Of a DNA stretch of 6,617 bases, positions 1 through 5,565 are shown piece after piece. A program made the translations under genes and the position numbers. The stretch comes from an uncultured Oceanospirillaceae bacterium (GTDB lineage Bacteria > Pseudomonadota > Gammaproteobacteria > Pseudomonadales > Balneatricaceae): contig CAMIIY010000112.1 of assembly GCA_946221045.1 (NCBI GenBank), forward strand, positions 1 to 6,617, in the 5' to 3' direction. The notes below the pieces were generated by a model. The model searched no databases. It had not been told where the DNA came from and worked only from the letters and a program-made list of their open reading frames with translations. Each line of letters begins with the position of its first letter. Positions within the stretch are counted from its first letter, which is position 1.

Positions 1-227
1 CCATACAACCGGTCCAGCAACGCCATCACCTGAAACTCCTCCCGGTTGTCATCAAAATGGGACAAGGGCAGCAGATTCTTGGGAAAACCTTTTTTTCGGC
101 GGCGATCTTCCAGCGTAAAGTCAGGCCGCCGTACCTTGATACACCGACCCCGGTCGTCAGGATCGACGTAACACAGACGGTTGCCGCCGCGGGCAAAGGG
201 TGCCAGATCAGCGAGCTGCAGGATCAT
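1..227 (-). CDS. YrbL-family kinase-like protein, N-terminal part (cut by window edge)
   Basis: This gene starts at an ATG (227-225) and runs off the left edge; 75 codons are visible and none is a stop. Residues 12-32 carry a glycine-rich segment (ARGGNR), then a Cys-Tyr-Val strand, an acidic DPDD turn and Cys-Ile-Lys-Val. This pattern matches my memory of YrbL, the PhoP-network protein related to the Kdo/WaaP-type kinase fold. By analogy, GGNR would be the nucleotide loop and Lys31 the ATP-contacting lysine. The start overlaps the glycosyltransferase stop by one base (TGATG), so translation is probably coupled. The substrate is unknown. Given its partner, phosphorylation of a surface sugar or lipopolysaccharide core is a plausible inference. 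The catalytic half lies outside the window, so activity cannot be judged. Family call fairly sure; function not. Confidence 0.75.
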   Translation of the reverse strand, partial: MILQLADLAPFARGGNRLCYVDPDDRGRCIKVRRPDFTLEDRRRKKGFPKNLLPLSHFDDNREEFQVMALLDRLY

Positions 228-1249
228 CAATCCGCCTCGCGGTGCCAGACATAGTCATGTGACAACGGCATCTCGAGCGAACACTCCAGAATGTACTGGG
301 CATAGAGTTTGGAATTCATATGCTCATGGAAAAAGGTACGGGCACGGCTGGCCCAGGCCTGACGCTTGACATCGTCATGGTGAAATTCACGCACTCTGTC
401 CCGCAGCGATTCCATATCATCAAAATACACCAGGGTTTCGGCGGGCAGCAGCTCGTCAAACTTGGGCGCACTGTGGGTAAATTGCAAAATACCACTGCCC
501 GCCAGCTGCGCCATACGGGCCGATGAGTACCAGTAGTCCCCTTCCTGACGGTTCAGGTTGAGCCCCATCCGGGTATCCGCCAACGCACGTTCATAATCCC
601 GCCCCCAGACCGGCGACTGACCAAAGCTGCCGGGGGTATTGAAGTTCAGTTCATCACCCAGCTGCTCTTTCAGATACACAACAATGTCACGGCGCTGGGT
701 AAAGTCATTACTGTTGCTGCAGAACAGCAGATCAACCGGCAGGTCTGTGCGCTGGCTGTTATCGAGCGTTTCAATCGAGGCATCCACCGGGTTCGGCATA
801 TGGTAGAAACGCGCCGGGGACGACTCGAATTGTTTCAGCTCGGGCATGCCGGTAGAGATAAACACCGCATCGACCACTTCAGCGCGATGCCGGATACGCT
901 CCACATTGGACGGTACAAACAACGGATCATTATTACAGTGTGCCATTACAATGGAAGGCCAGCGCTGACGAATCAGCGCCAGGGTTTCATTGGTAATCAG
1001 GTCGCAGTGCCCCAGAATCATCAGATCCGGCTCAACCGCTTCAACTGTTTCGAGCAGACGCTGGTTGGCTTTCTTTTTGCCCAGTTCCCGAATACCCAGA
1101 AAGGCTTCAAATGCTGCCACATCCCGATCACTGAACACCTGTACAAAGTGATCATTACGGATCAGCCCCTGAGTCAGTTTATTGGCCCAGCTCACCCGGG
1201 TTTTACCGTAACGGCGTAGCTGCTGATAGGCAACGTGCAGCACTCTCAT
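227..1249 (-). CDS. GT-B type glycosyltransferase (Glyco_trans_1_2 / CgeB-like C-terminus)
   Basis: The protein has 340 residues and probably moves a sugar from a nucleotide sugar to a surface glycan in the cytoplasm; donor and acceptor are unknown. Residues 1-41 look like a first Rossmann strand and helix (MRVLHVAYQQ), residues 73-81 a second strand (EPDLMILGH). Residues 151-156 (MPNPVD) resemble the GT-B interdomain hinge. Residues about 220-310 carry the pattern of the family's C-terminal domain: SSARMAQLAGSGILQF, then an ELLP segment and LVYFDD, then a helix of the kind seen in DUF3880/CgeB-like and Glyco_trans_1_2 proteins. I chose the ATG at 1249 because GGAGGT lies 6 bases upstream; an in-frame start at 1336 adds 29 residues with no family look. 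There is no signal peptide or membrane segment. It overlaps the YrbL-like gene by one base, which suggests a lipopolysaccharide-core or similar task (inference). Confidence 0.8.
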   Translation of the reverse strand: MRVLHVAYQQLRRYGKTRVSWANKLTQGLIRNDHFVQVFSDRDVAAFEAFLGIRELGKKKANQRLLETVEAVEPDLMILGHCDLITNETLALIRQRWPSIVMAHCNNDPLFVPSNVERIRHRAEVVDAVFISTGMPELKQFESSPARFYHMPNPVDASIETLDNSQRTDLPVDLLFCSNSNDFTQRRDIVVYLKEQLGDELNFNTPGSFGQSPVWGRDYERALADTRMGLNLNRQEGDYWYSSARMAQLAGSGILQFTHSAPKFDELLPAETLVYFDDMESLRDRVREFHHDDVKRQAWASRARTFFHEHMNSKLYAQYILECSLEMPLSHDYVWHREAD

Positions 1250-1452
1250 GGGGATACCTCCAACGGATAATAAGGGTGACGCGCTGCTTTTTACCTGTTG
1301 CTGACACGGATAGAAAACGGAAAAAAGCAACCACACGCCATCTGACTCAGCGCCAGAATATGGGCGCTAAACTTTGCATAAAGCCGCTGATATATCAACC
1401 TGATTGTTGCCTTTAGGTGACACAATCTCTGATCTGATCACAAACCCGGTTA
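1250..1452. other. Intergenic leader upstream of the glycosyltransferase gene
   Basis: These 203 non-coding bases separate the Gate-domain gene from the glycosyltransferase. They hold a hairpin with perfect 6-base arms at 1349-1354 and 1363-1368 around an 8-base loop (AGCGCC/GGCGCT), with no T-run after it on either strand, so it is not an obvious terminator. A 10-base perfect palindrome, TGATATATCA, lies at 1388-1397. I see no convincing -35/-10 pair. The size of the gap suggests that the glycosyltransferase pair has its own promoter (inference). Confidence 0.4.
1256..1261 (-). promoter_or_regulatory. Shine-Dalgarno site deciding the glycosyltransferase start
   Basis: On the minus strand this reads GGAGGT, 6 bases before the ATG at 1249. 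It is a near-perfect ribosome binding site and argues against the longer reading frame that begins at 1336. Confidence 0.8.
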
Positions 1453-2391
1453 TCAGAAGATAATCAGATGCAACACACCCCTGAGCAACATGCCGAAAAG
1501 ACCGCCGTATACGGCATAACGCATGATTGATGAGACCCGGGCACCGGCGGCGGCAAAAATAGCCACGCCCAGTACATCCATCGGGTTGGTAGCAAAACCG
1601 GCCATTCGGTTCAGATCCTGCACCGAGATCAGCCCCTGATTCATCAGATCAATGGTGACACCCATAAAGGCCGTGCCGCCGGCAATAAACTTGGTAACCA
1701 GTGGCAACACTGTGGCTTCAGGCAAACCAATCAGTGCCAGCGCAGGCGCCAGTGCAGCACTCAGCAGGGCAATGGCACCGGTGGCCTTTAAGACATTGAC
1801 CAGAAACAGGGCCAGAATCAGCATCGGCACCATGCCGACCACAATCTTCAGGCCCTCATTGCCACCTTCCGTCAGAATCTGCATCACGGTTTTGTTTTTC
1901 AGTTCTTCCGAGGCGCTGTGCACTTCGGTTTCAGCCTGATTGCCTGTGTCCAGATTGCGGGTAAGCAGATAATAGGTAAAGGCCGCTGCCGCCAGCCCCC
2001 CCACCAGAGAGGTAGCAAGGGTCACACCCAGATTCAGACCAACCGCTGCCAGTGGAAAAGACGCATTGGCCTGAGACATGGCCAGCACCATGGCCATGGT
2101 CGAGGCGATAAACCGTTTGGAGGTACCATTACGGTCCATCAGGGCGAGCGTGGCAATGGGCGCAGCAAAGCTGACGAAGAGTAACTTCAGCATGGCAAAG
2201 ATACCCAGCCCCGGTACACCAAAAATACGCGTGACCGGTGCCAGTTTATTAGACACCCAACTGAGGACACCTTTTGCATCCAGCAGCTTCATCAGGGAGA
2301 GCATGATCACCATGATTGGCAGCAGGATATACAGTGCCATATCCAGACCGCTGCGCCCCGACTCAAGAATCAAATCTATAATCTGCTGCAC
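1453..2391 (-). CDS. Nucleoside-recognition (Gate) domain membrane protein
   Basis: This 312-residue, very hydrophobic protein belongs, as I read it, to the Gate-domain (nucleoside recognition, PF07670) group that includes SpmA/SpmB- and YjiH-like proteins and is related to nucleoside transporters. It sits in the inner membrane; the transported or sensed ligand is unknown. Two halves resemble each other: residues 23-85 and 187-250 align at an offset of about 164 (DAKGVLSWVSNKLAP against KATGAIALLSAALAP). A hydrophilic linker (about 145-180) joins them. Likely membrane segments include 18-36, 60-85, 95-118, 122-143, 183-222, 226-250 and 272-310, some being two helices. The start is GTG, with AAGGAGG only 4 bases upstream (2396-2402); the first in-frame ATG would cut into the first helix. 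Neighbours give no clue to the substrate, and the gene looks like a stand-alone unit. Confidence 0.8.
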   Translation of the reverse strand: MQQIIDLILESGRSGLDMALYILLPIMVIMLSLMKLLDAKGVLSWVSNKLAPVTRIFGVPGLGIFAMLKLLFVSFAAPIATLALMDRNGTSKRFIASTMAMVLAMSQANASFPLAAVGLNLGVTLATSLVGGLAAAAFTYYLLTRNLDTGNQAETEVHSASEELKNKTVMQILTEGGNEGLKIVVGMVPMLILALFLVNVLKATGAIALLSAALAPALALIGLPEATVLPLVTKFIAGGTAFMGVTIDLMNQGLISVQDLNRMAGFATNPMDVLGVAIFAAAGARVSSIMRYAVYGGLFGMLLRGVLHLIIF

Positions 2392-2395
2392 AGAG

Positions 2396-2402
2396 CCTCC
2401 TT
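2396..2402 (-). promoter_or_regulatory. Shine-Dalgarno site for the GTG start of the Gate-domain gene
   Basis: On the minus strand this reads AAGGAGG, followed by CTCT and then GTG at 2391. The match is strong although the spacing is short. It supports the GTG start where no ATG lies nearby. Confidence 0.7.
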
Positions 2403-2491
2403 GATGCAGTGCAAAAGACTGAGTGTATCGGCTGCACAGATGAAGTGCTATCAGGAAAACTACTCAGGAGGTTCAGTCTAAAAGTAACCAC

Positions 2492-2767
2492 TTACCTCCC
2501 GGTTTGATTAAGAACCAGCTGAAGTTTTGCACCGCGCGGCAACTGCTTAATTTGATACTCCCGGCGACTGGCCTCGGCCCGGCTGGCATGTGACTCAACC
2601 CACAACAACACCACCGGGCGTCGGGCAAGGGTATAGCGTGCGCCGCCTTTAATCTCACCATTGTGCTGGCGCAGACGGCGGGTGATATCGGTTGTGATAC
2701 CGGTATACAAACTCTGATCAGCACACTGGATCAGGTAGACACACCAGTCAGAAGCCTCTGTTTTCAT
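2492..2767 (-). CDS. GIY-YIG domain protein, UPF0213/YhbQ-like
   Basis: This 91-residue protein is a stand-alone GIY-YIG nuclease domain of the YhbQ (UPF0213) type, usually 80-100 residues long. Visible motifs: VYL at 10-12 and YTG at 21-23, which form the split GIY-YIG pair; the TTDITRRLRQHN stretch at 25-36 with the conserved arginines; a GGARYT loop at 41-46; and Glu70 in ASRREYQIK, the expected metal-binding glutamate. Relatives cut or process DNA in vitro and are tied to repair, but their biological role is poorly defined. I chose the ATG at 2767 because the family begins just before the GIY strand. A GTG at 2824 would add 19 residues that do not look like the family. No strong ribosome binding site precedes 2767, so the start is less certain than the identity. 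It lies downstream of nth across an AT-rich gap. Confidence 0.85.
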   Translation of the reverse strand: MKTEASDWCVYLIQCADQSLYTGITTDITRRLRQHNGEIKGGARYTLARRPVVLLWVESHASRAEASRREYQIKQLPRGAKLQLVLNQTGR

Positions 2768-2848
2768 AGGGTTTTTACGCAGAAAAAACCATGCTTGCCC
2801 GGCCGTCACGGGAAAATAACCCACACCCGGCTTTTAATGAGAATAAGT

Positions 2849-2878
2849 TATATACAGTTAATTTTTATAGATAACCAA
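2849..2878 (-). promoter_or_regulatory. Possible promoter for the GIY-YIG gene
   Basis: On the minus strand TTGGTT (2878-2873) and TATATA (2854-2849) are separated by 18 bases, a plausible sigma-70 layout that would start transcription near 2842. The region is so AT-rich that chance matches are likely, so this is weak. Confidence 0.3.
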
Positions 2879-2991
2879 GCTAATTGAATTAAAATAAATC
2901 ACTGTTTTTAATAAAATTTTATCAAAGTTTATATTTTCGCCACTTTTTAAAAAGTCTGACCAGAGCTGGCCTGCAGCCATATGCCCAAAAC

Positions 2992-3000
2992 TTATTCATA
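2992..3000 (+). promoter_or_regulatory. Near-match DnaA box
   Basis: The site reads TTATTCATA, one mismatch from the relaxed consensus TTATNCACA. It lies in the same orientation as the perfect box, with starts 12 bases apart. Alone it would not be worth noting; the pairing is what counts. Confidence 0.4.
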
Positions 3001-3003
3001 GAG

Positions 3004-3012
3004 TTATCCACA
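3004..3012 (+). promoter_or_regulatory. Perfect DnaA box
   Basis: The site reads TTATCCACA, the strongest consensus DnaA-binding 9-mer. Its wider context, AGAGTTATCCACAG (3001 onwards, with one base before), matches the sequence I recall around box R4 of E. coli oriC. A given 9-mer is expected about 0.05 times on two strands of a window this size, and this one falls in the only long non-coding gap. Confidence 0.6.
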
Positions 3013-3047
3013 GGTCATGGGGACAATAGACCGGTTTTAAAAATCTG

Positions 3048-3683
3048 TCAGAGATCGGTTTTTTCCTTGTATTCACACAGGTCTTCGATTAAGCAGGCAC
3101 CACACCTTGGCTTGCGCGCTGTGCAGACATAACGCCCATGCAAGATCAGCCAGTGATGCGCATCCTGCAGAAACTCTTTGGGGATAAAACGCAGCAGTTT
3201 CTGTTCGACTTCGTTCACATTTTTACCCGGTGCAATGCGGGTGCGGTTCGAGACCCGGAAGATATGGGTATCAACCGCCATGGTGGGCTGACCAAATGCC
3301 GTATTCAGTACCACATTCGCGGTTTTACGCCCCACACCGGGCAAAGCTTCTAACGCCTCGCGTTTGTCAGGCACAACAGAGTCATGCAGATCAATCAGCG
3401 CCTTGCAGGTTTTAATCACATTTTCAGCTTTGGCATTAAACAACCCGATGGTTTTGATGTACTCCTTCAGGCCCTCCACACCCAGGGCATAGATGGCCTC
3501 CGGGGTATTGGCCACGGGGTACAGTTTACGGGTTGCCTTGTTTACCCCGACATCAGTGGCCTGAGCCGACAGAATCACCGCAATCAACAACTCAAAGGGG
3601 GACTGATACTCCAGCTCTGTGGTGGGGTTGGGGTTTTCAGCCCGCAGACGGGAGAAAATTTCATGTCGTTTGGTTTTATTCAT
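3048..3683 (-). CDS. nth: Endonuclease III (DNA glycosylase/AP lyase)
   Basis: This enzyme removes oxidised pyrimidines from DNA and cleaves the abasic site, in base-excision repair. The 211-residue protein aligns with E. coli Nth without gaps. Visible landmarks: the helix-hairpin-helix LPGVGRKTANVV at 114-125 with catalytic Lys120; catalytic Asp138 in VDTHIFRV; and the [4Fe-4S] cluster cysteines 187, 194, 197 and 203 in the exact C-X6-C-X2-C-X5-C spacing. All key residues are intact. I chose the ATG at 3683 to match the family N-terminus (MNKTKR). In-frame ATGs at 3701, 3719 and 3752 would add up to 23 residues; none of the starts has a strong ribosome binding site. In many gammaproteobacteria nth directly follows rsxE. 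Here it is separated from rsxE and lies divergent to rhlE, so it needs its own promoter. Confidence 0.96.
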   Translation of the reverse strand: MNKTKRHEIFSRLRAENPNPTTELEYQSPFELLIAVILSAQATDVGVNKATRKLYPVANTPEAIYALGVEGLKEYIKTIGLFNAKAENVIKTCKALIDLHDSVVPDKREALEALPGVGRKTANVVLNTAFGQPTMAVDTHIFRVSNRTRIAPGKNVNEVEQKLLRFIPKEFLQDAHHWLILHGRYVCTARKPRCGACLIEDLCEYKEKTDL

Positions 3684-3717
3684 CTGGCCGACTATATCCA
3701 TAAAGAAATCGCCGTTC

Positions 3718-3745
3718 ATTGTAACCGCTGCACAACGATGGAAAA
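3718..3745 (-). promoter_or_regulatory. Possible nth promoter
   Basis: On the minus strand TACAAT (3723-3718, five of six to consensus) follows a poor -35, TTTTCC (3745-3740), at 16 bases. Transcription would start near 3711, leaving a leader of about 28 bases before the ATG at 3683. The ATG at 3719 would then lie inside the -10, which fits the shorter Nth. Confidence 0.3.
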
Positions 3746-3857
3746 GGCCCAAACGGCTGATATTTACCCTTAAAACATGGCGAATAGGGTGTGAATACTA
3801 TATGCTGCGCACCCTGCTCCATCCTCCGGTGCAGCAACTCACCACGCGAGATAAATT

Positions 3858-5267
3858 ATGAGTTTTGCCGCACTCGAGCTGGCCGATCCGCTATTAAAAG
3901 CAATAGACACTCAGGGCTATACAGAACCCTCCCCGATTCAGGCTCAGGCGATCCCTGCCATTATTCAGGGCCAGGATGTGATGGCCGCCGCGCAGACCGG
4001 TACCGGCAAAACGGCTGCCTTTACCCTGCCTTTACTGCAACGCCTGATGGCCGGTAAACCGGCCGCCAGCAACCAGGTCCGGGCGCTGGTGCTCTGCCCC
4101 ACCCGTGAACTGGCAGCACAGGTCGGCGACAGTGTTCGCCTGTATGGGCAAAACACTTCTCTGCGTTCTGCTGTGGTTTATGGCGGCGTCAAGATCAATC
4201 CGCAGATGATGGCCCTGCGCAAAGGTGCTGACATTCTGATCGCCACGCCAGGCCGGTTAATCGACCTTTATAACCAGAACGCAGTGAAGTTTAACCAACT
4301 GGAAATTCTGGTATTGGATGAAGCCGACCGTATGCTGGATATGGGCTTTATTCACGACATCCGCAAAATCCTTGCGCTGCTGCCGGCCAAACGTCAGAAC
4401 CTGATGTTCTCCGCTACCTTCTCAGATGAGATCCGTAAACTGGCGCGGGGACTGGTCAATAACCCGGTCGAAGTGTCTGTAGCGGCGGCCAACAGCACCG
4501 CTGATCGGGTCGAGCAGTCGCTCACCCCGGTAGATAAAAAACAGAAAGCTGCCCTGCTGATGCACCTGATTGAACAGCATGGCTGGAGCCAGATTCTGGT
4601 CTTCACCCGCACCAAACATGGGGCGAATAAACTCACCCGTCAACTGGAGGAGATCGGGCTGAAAGCGGCTGCCATTCATGGCAACAAAAGCCAGGGCGCG
4701 CGAACCAAAGCACTGGAAGGCTTTCGTAACGGGAAGATCGGTATTCTGGTCGCGACCGACATTGCTGCCCGCGGGCTGGATATCGATCAACTGCCTCTGG
4801 TAGTAAATTTCGATCTGCCCAATGTAGCAGAGGATTATGTACATCGTATCGGACGTACCGGTCGTGCGGGAGCCTCTGGCGAGGCCGTTTCACTGGTCAG
4901 TGCCGATGAGTTTGATCAGTTAACTGCCATTGAGCGCCTGATTGGTAAAAAAGTGCGTCGTGTTGAGGTAGAAGAATTTGAGCCTTTACACCGCTTGCCG
5001 GAATCCAAAGCCAGCGCCAAACCACCGCGCCGCAAGAAGAAACCCAAGGCGCATGCGCCAAAGCCGGAACATCATGACGGTCAGCGTCCGCCAACCCGTC
5101 AGAAACGCCGACCTCAACGCAGTAACAGTGCTAAGCCCGGCAGCAGTGGCAAGTCTGCTCAAGGTGGCAAGCCCACTAACAGTGCCAAACCTGCTGCATC
5201 GGCTGCGCCAAAGGCACAGCAAAAGCGCAAGCCAAAACCCAAACCAAATCCATGGTCGAAAAAATAA
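3858..5267 (+). CDS. rhlE: DEAD-box ATP-dependent RNA helicase, RhlE type
   Basis: The protein (469 residues) unwinds short RNA duplexes using ATP and in relatives acts in ribosome assembly and RNA decay. All helicase motifs are present: Q motif (Phe3, and GYTEPSPIQ at 20-28), Walker A AQTGTGKT at 45-52, PTRELA at 81-86, TPGR at 130-133, DEAD at 154-157, SAT at 185-187, VFTRTK at 248-253, TDIAARGLD at 300-308 and HRIGRTGR at 329-336. From about residue 384 to the end there is a low-complexity tail rich in Lys, Arg, Pro and Ala, probably an unstructured RNA-binding extension. It includes two NSAKP copies (423-427, 441-445). The N-terminus and the basic tail favour RhlE over CsdA, RhlB or SrmB. 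The ATG at 3858 follows only a weak GAGA-like ribosome site. The gene is divergent from nth (174-base gap) and convergent with the DUF2892 gene. Confidence 0.92.
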   Translation: MSFAALELADPLLKAIDTQGYTEPSPIQAQAIPAIIQGQDVMAAAQTGTGKTAAFTLPLLQRLMAGKPAASNQVRALVLCPTRELAAQVGDSVRLYGQNTSLRSAVVYGGVKINPQMMALRKGADILIATPGRLIDLYNQNAVKFNQLEILVLDEADRMLDMGFIHDIRKILALLPAKRQNLMFSATFSDEIRKLARGLVNNPVEVSVAAANSTADRVEQSLTPVDKKQKAALLMHLIEQHGWSQILVFTRTKHGANKLTRQLEEIGLKAAAIHGNKSQGARTKALEGFRNGKIGILVATDIAARGLDIDQLPLVVNFDLPNVAEDYVHRIGRTGRAGASGEAVSLVSADEFDQLTAIERLIGKKVRRVEVEEFEPLHRLPESKASAKPPRRKKKPKAHAPKPEHHDGQRPPTRQKRRPQRSNSAKPGSSGKSAQGGKPTNSAKPAASAAPKAQQKRKPKPKPNPWSKK

Positions 5268-5294
5268 CCGGGCACGGGCAATCCCCGTGCCGGT
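5267..5294. terminator. Bidirectional intrinsic terminator between rhlE and the DUF2892 gene
   Basis: An 8-base GC-rich stem (GGCACGGG at 5271-5278, CCCGTGCC at 5284-5291) closes a 5-base loop, and ACC/GGT pairs extend it past one bulged G (5270). The minus strand continues into TTATTTTTT, a good U-tract for the leftward DUF2892 transcript. The plus strand continues only into TTTAT, weaker for rhlE. The hairpin begins on the last base of the rhlE stop codon. Confidence 0.8.
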
Positions 5295-5310
5295 TTATCT
5301 GATCAGCGGA

Positions 5311-5499
5311 TCAACTGGTTTTTCTGGTACAGATACCCAACAGTGAATACAGCGGGCACAGGCTGAACACACCGGTTGCCAGCGGAATTATGCCAATTAA
5401 ACCCCACAACGGTAACAAGCCTGCCGCTGTAGCCCCGAGCAGCACCAGACCCACAACAATTCGCAATACCCGATCAATACCACCTACATTCTGTTTCAT
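5311..5499 (-). CDS. DUF2892 (YgaP-like transmembrane domain) small membrane protein
   Basis: This protein has 62 residues and two hydrophobic segments (about 11-29 and 31-47) joined by a tight turn, so it should be a small inner-membrane hairpin. The MKQNVGGIDRVLR start, the central glycines, and a C-terminal Cys48-Pro-Leu-Tyr...Gly-Ile-Cys57-Thr pattern are typical of DUF2892, the membrane part of the rhodanese protein YgaP. No rhodanese domain is fused or adjacent here. Its function is unknown. In other bacteria such proteins occur with sulfur-handling or redox genes and Crp/Fnr- or ArsR-type regulators. I chose the ATG at 5499 because AAGGAG (5513-5508) lies 8 bases upstream; the in-frame GTG at 5508 overlaps that site. 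It lies 66 bases downstream of the Crp/Fnr gene on the same strand and ends before the shared terminator, so cotranscription or control by that regulator is likely. Confidence 0.85.
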   Translation of the reverse strand: MKQNVGGIDRVLRIVVGLVLLGATAAGLLPLWGLIGIIPLATGVFSLCPLYSLLGICTRKTS

Positions 5500-5507
5500 A
5501 ACCCACA

Positions 5508-5513
5508 CTCCTT
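5508..5513 (-). promoter_or_regulatory. Shine-Dalgarno site deciding the DUF2892 start
   Basis: On the minus strand this reads AAGGAG, 8 bases before the ATG at 5499. Its last base is the first base of the rival GTG at 5508, which rules that GTG out. Confidence 0.75.
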
Positions 5514-5535
5514 AGAATCAATGACCCTAATCTAG

Positions 5536-5549
5536 TGTCTGGCCAGACA
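5536..5549. repeat. 14-base perfect palindrome upstream of the DUF2892 gene
   Basis: TGTCTGGCCAGACA reads the same on both strands. It sits in the 66-base gap between the regulator's stop and the DUF2892 start, about 37 bases before that ATG, where an operator would be placed. There is no loop and no T-run, so it is not a normal terminator. It does not match the FNR (TTGAT-N4-ATCAA) or CRP (TGTGA-N6-TCACA) consensus. Confidence 0.5.
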
Positions 5550-5565
5550 GAAAACAGTGACAAAA

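Larger units (their letters stand above)
2768..3047. other. AT-rich intergenic region with DnaA boxes (oriC-like)
   Basis: This is the longest non-coding stretch in the window, about 280 bases between nth and the GIY-YIG gene. The core, about 2836-2954, is roughly four-fifths A/T by my count, in sharp contrast to the rest. It contains AT palindromes: TAATTGAATTA (2881-2891), ATAAAATTTTAT (2911-2922) and the 14-base ACTTTTTAAAAAGT (2942-2955). An IHF-like site (TATCAA-N4-TAT, 2920-2932, one mismatch) lies within it. To its right are a near DnaA box and a perfect one. The order of an AT-rich stretch, an IHF-like site and DnaA boxes recalls a replication origin. The usual origin neighbours (dnaA, dnaN, mnmG) are absent here. 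It could equally be a DnaA-binding regulatory locus or simply a promoter region. Confidence 0.5.

Noticed and set aside
57..526. Plus-strand reading frames across 57-526
   Set aside because: They lie opposite the well-supported glycosyltransferase and YrbL-like genes and have no recognisable motifs.
1250..1336. N-terminal extension of the glycosyltransferase from a start at 1336
   Set aside because: The extra 29 residues do not resemble a family N-terminus, and a strong ribosome site sits exactly before the ATG at 1249.
1349..1368. Hairpin AGCGCC/GGCGCT as a terminator of the Gate-domain gene
   Set aside because: The stem is only 6 bases, the loop is 8, no T-run follows on either strand, and it lies about 85 bases past that gene's stop.
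2768..2824. Longer GIY-YIG protein from a GTG at 2824
   Set aside because: The extra residues do not look like the family and no ribosome site precedes the GTG. The start at 2767 also lacks a good site, so some doubt remains.
3684..3752. Longer Nth starting at 3752, 3719 or 3701
   Set aside because: The family length (211 residues) and the MNKTKR start fit 3683, and a likely -10 hexamer overlaps the ATG at 3719.
4394..5222. Minus-strand reading frames of 60-140 codons inside rhlE
   Set aside because: They are antisense to a gene with all helicase motifs and read as arbitrary, Arg/Ser/Cys-rich translations.
5517..5521. FNR half-site (TTGAT on the minus strand) before the DUF2892 gene
   Set aside because: The second half-site is missing at the required spacing, and a single 5-mer is expected by chance.
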